From Flammeovirgaceae bacterium (GTDB lineage: Bacteria > Bacteroidota > Bacteroidia > Cytophagales > Cyclobacteriaceae): DNA of 29,063 bases. The stretch is from NCBI GenBank assembly GCA_016709845.1, contig JADJMA010000017.1, positions 1-29,063 of the forward strand. The letters run 5' to 3'. Shown piece by piece: positions 27,722 to 29,063 of this stretch (positions are counted from its first letter, which is position 1; each line of letters opens with the position of its first letter). The notes under the pieces are model-generated. The model saw only the letters and a list, made by a program, of their open reading frames with translations, was not told the origin of the DNA and searched no databases. Both the position numbers and the translations under genes were made by a program.

Positions 27722-29063
27722 TTACGCAAACTCCATCCCTTCAATCATCACCGATTGAATCTTGCCAGAAGGACTTGTTGCAAACGTAGCTGGTTTGGCC
27801 CCACCTGCCTTTTTCATAGTAACCCCGAAACATATCGTAATTCCAATGAGCTAGGGTTGCCTTAGCTGTATTATTTAAGTTGAAGAATAAAGCATTATCC
27901 TTTAGCGTGACAACAAGTTCTCCATAAAGTGTATCGGTGTAGGTGCCTTCATAGTGTGCTAAAGGATGCGAGGGTGAAGTTCCGGTTACTCGAGTTGCTT
28001 CTACTTTTTTCTCAGCGGCATCTCCGGCTGCTGATATTTTTTTGTACAATGATTTGAAATCAGCACTCCAATCTTGGGTTCCGCCCAAGGCAAAAAGATC
28101 AAAGGCTTTAAACATCAGGGCATGCCTTACTTCAGCATGATCAAGATTTCCGAAAACATAGATAGCTAACTTCTCGCTGGGCAATTGTGCGTGAATAGCC
28201 GTTTCACCAGATAGACTTCCAGTATGAAAATTTATCTTTCTGCCCTTATAATCTTGTTGGAACCAGCCAAATCCATAGGTTGTCCAATTTGGTTTAGTTA
28301 GTTGAGCAATAGGATAGAACTGACTGGCTGTTACCATTACCTGCGGTTTAAAATTTCGTTCCAGGTTGCAGCTTGTACCAAACGGCCGCCCGCATATTTA
28401 CTCTATCCAACATGACACATGGCCCATTTTGCCATCATCGGCACATGACCATACACCTCAAAGCGGTCCATTTCATCCGCTTGGTGTTCAGACAACAGTA
28501 ATTTTATTATCAACGAAATAATGGGGTTGCGATTGGTTACTCATCTTTCACCCGACTAAGTAAAGGAAACGTGCGCGTCATGTTCAAAGGATTGAAAATC
28601 GGTTTTGAATGAAATCTTCCCATGGCATGCCACTCACTTTTCAGTAGCCGGCAGCGAGATAAAAATAGTTTGATAGATAAAACTGGAACGCAATGAGTAA
28701 CTCGGCTCTCCATTTTCTTTTTAGCCAGAACTTCATCAGAAGGAACTATTCATAATGCTCCACAGAAAATCGGCGTTGCCAACGCCTGAGTTGTGGGTAA
28801 GCAAATCCCGTATTCTAAGTTCGCGTTTAACGTAAGGATCATACAATTGAAAGCCGGGTAAAATTGATAACGGGGTCATCCACTTTACTTACCCACCATC
28901 CACCAGCATACCACAAACAGGTGGCTGTCTTGGCCCTGTCGTAGAGGCGCAAGCAAACAGCGTCACTGAATCCACTGCCTGATTCGTTCCTGGTTGGCGA
29001 ACTCCATATCCTTTGACTAGGGAATAACCTTTCCATCTTTCACAACCAGTAACCGCAAGACCT
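27722..29063 (-). CDS. Serine hydrolase, class-C beta-lactamase-like with C-terminal DUF3471-type domain; 5' end outside window, frame-broken
   Basis: This is an exported serine hydrolase of the beta-lactamase/penicillin-binding-protein-like class, running off the right edge. Read from the right: KGYGVRQPGTNQAVDSVTLF, then the active-site region FACASTT where SxxK is expected (28935-28960), WDDPVINF, and YDPYVKRELRIRDLLTHNSG, a strong family motif. SLRSSFIYQ with a shifted YFYLAAG follows as the tyrosine motif, then RFFNPLNMTRTF and MAKWAMC. The open frame from 28337 begins with the KTG-equivalent region (YGFGWFQQDYKG, HTGSLSGETA) and the C-terminal lipocalin-like DUF3471 segment (HYEGTYTDTLYGELVVTL). 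A last shift near 27775 gives SGKIQSVMIEGMEFA and the stop at 27722. The lysine of SxxK is lost in a frame break as written. Substrate unknown. Confidence 0.8.

Noticed and set aside
1..29063. tRNA or rRNA genes
   Set aside because: I saw no sequence with a cloverleaf or conserved rRNA words on either strand by eye; a covariance search would settle it.

Overview
The window looks like chromosomal DNA of a Bacteroidota bacterium, probably of the order Cytophagales. The phylum is well supported: there is a SusC/SusD pair followed by a lipoprotein, a GH92 mannosidase, a DUF5916 protein, a PadR plus FtsX-type permease pair, lipoproteins with short Bacteroidota-style lipoboxes, and TAnnTTTG-type -7 promoter boxes. 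The order is an inference from the permease prefix architecture and overall gene style.

Layout. 1-1761 (+) is the tail of a GH92 alpha-mannosidase. 2050-5042 (+) is a PadR regulator overlapping (ATGA) an ABC-type permease with a permease-prefix segment. 5313-6014 (+) is an intact small lipoprotein, and 6258-7349 (+) is a broken lipoprotein gene of unknown function. 7421-9105 is an IS1182-family insertion sequence with 14-bp terminal inverted repeats. 9416-9958 (+) is an intact two-helix membrane protein. 10059-16585 (-) is a SusC-SusD-lipoprotein operon, transcribed right to left. 17073-20222 (-) is a large exported VPS10/BNR beta-propeller protein, and 20408-20815 (-) a small membrane protein. 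21257-21793 (+) is a GNAT acetyltransferase and 22022-22449 (+) a YHS-domain lipoprotein. 22642-23980 (-) is purB, adenylosuccinate lyase. 24153-26406 (+) is a DUF5916 protein, and 26541-27658 (+) a PaaE-like flavin/NAD/[2Fe-2S] reductase. 27722 to the right edge (-) is a class-C beta-lactamase-like serine hydrolase.

Reading frames. Almost every long gene is broken by one to several small frame changes, although its protein continues cleanly in another frame. This includes purB, which is normally a housekeeping gene. The four genes that read through without a break are all short. The simplest explanation is indel errors in the sequence, not mass pseudogene formation, so I annotate these loci as whole CDSs and list the breaks. 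The GH92 gene is different: it also appears to lack about 70 residues in frame.

Function. The SusC/SusD/lipoprotein operon is an outer-membrane uptake system with no enzyme next to it. The GH92, VPS10-propeller, DUF5916 and serine hydrolase proteins are exported or envelope proteins typical of polymer-using Bacteroidota. purB (purine synthesis), the reductase, the acetyltransferase and the transporter are general chromosomal genes.

The least explained signals are non-coding. They are a dispersed GGAGT...GAGACT intergenic repeat (five candidate copies), a composite intergenic element seen in two module orders, an iterated TGTAAA...CAGGAC array at 20984-21124 with one outlying copy near 16912, and hairpin/attC-like elements flanking short genes near 6043, 9948 and 21149. 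I found no rRNA, tRNA or CRISPR array.
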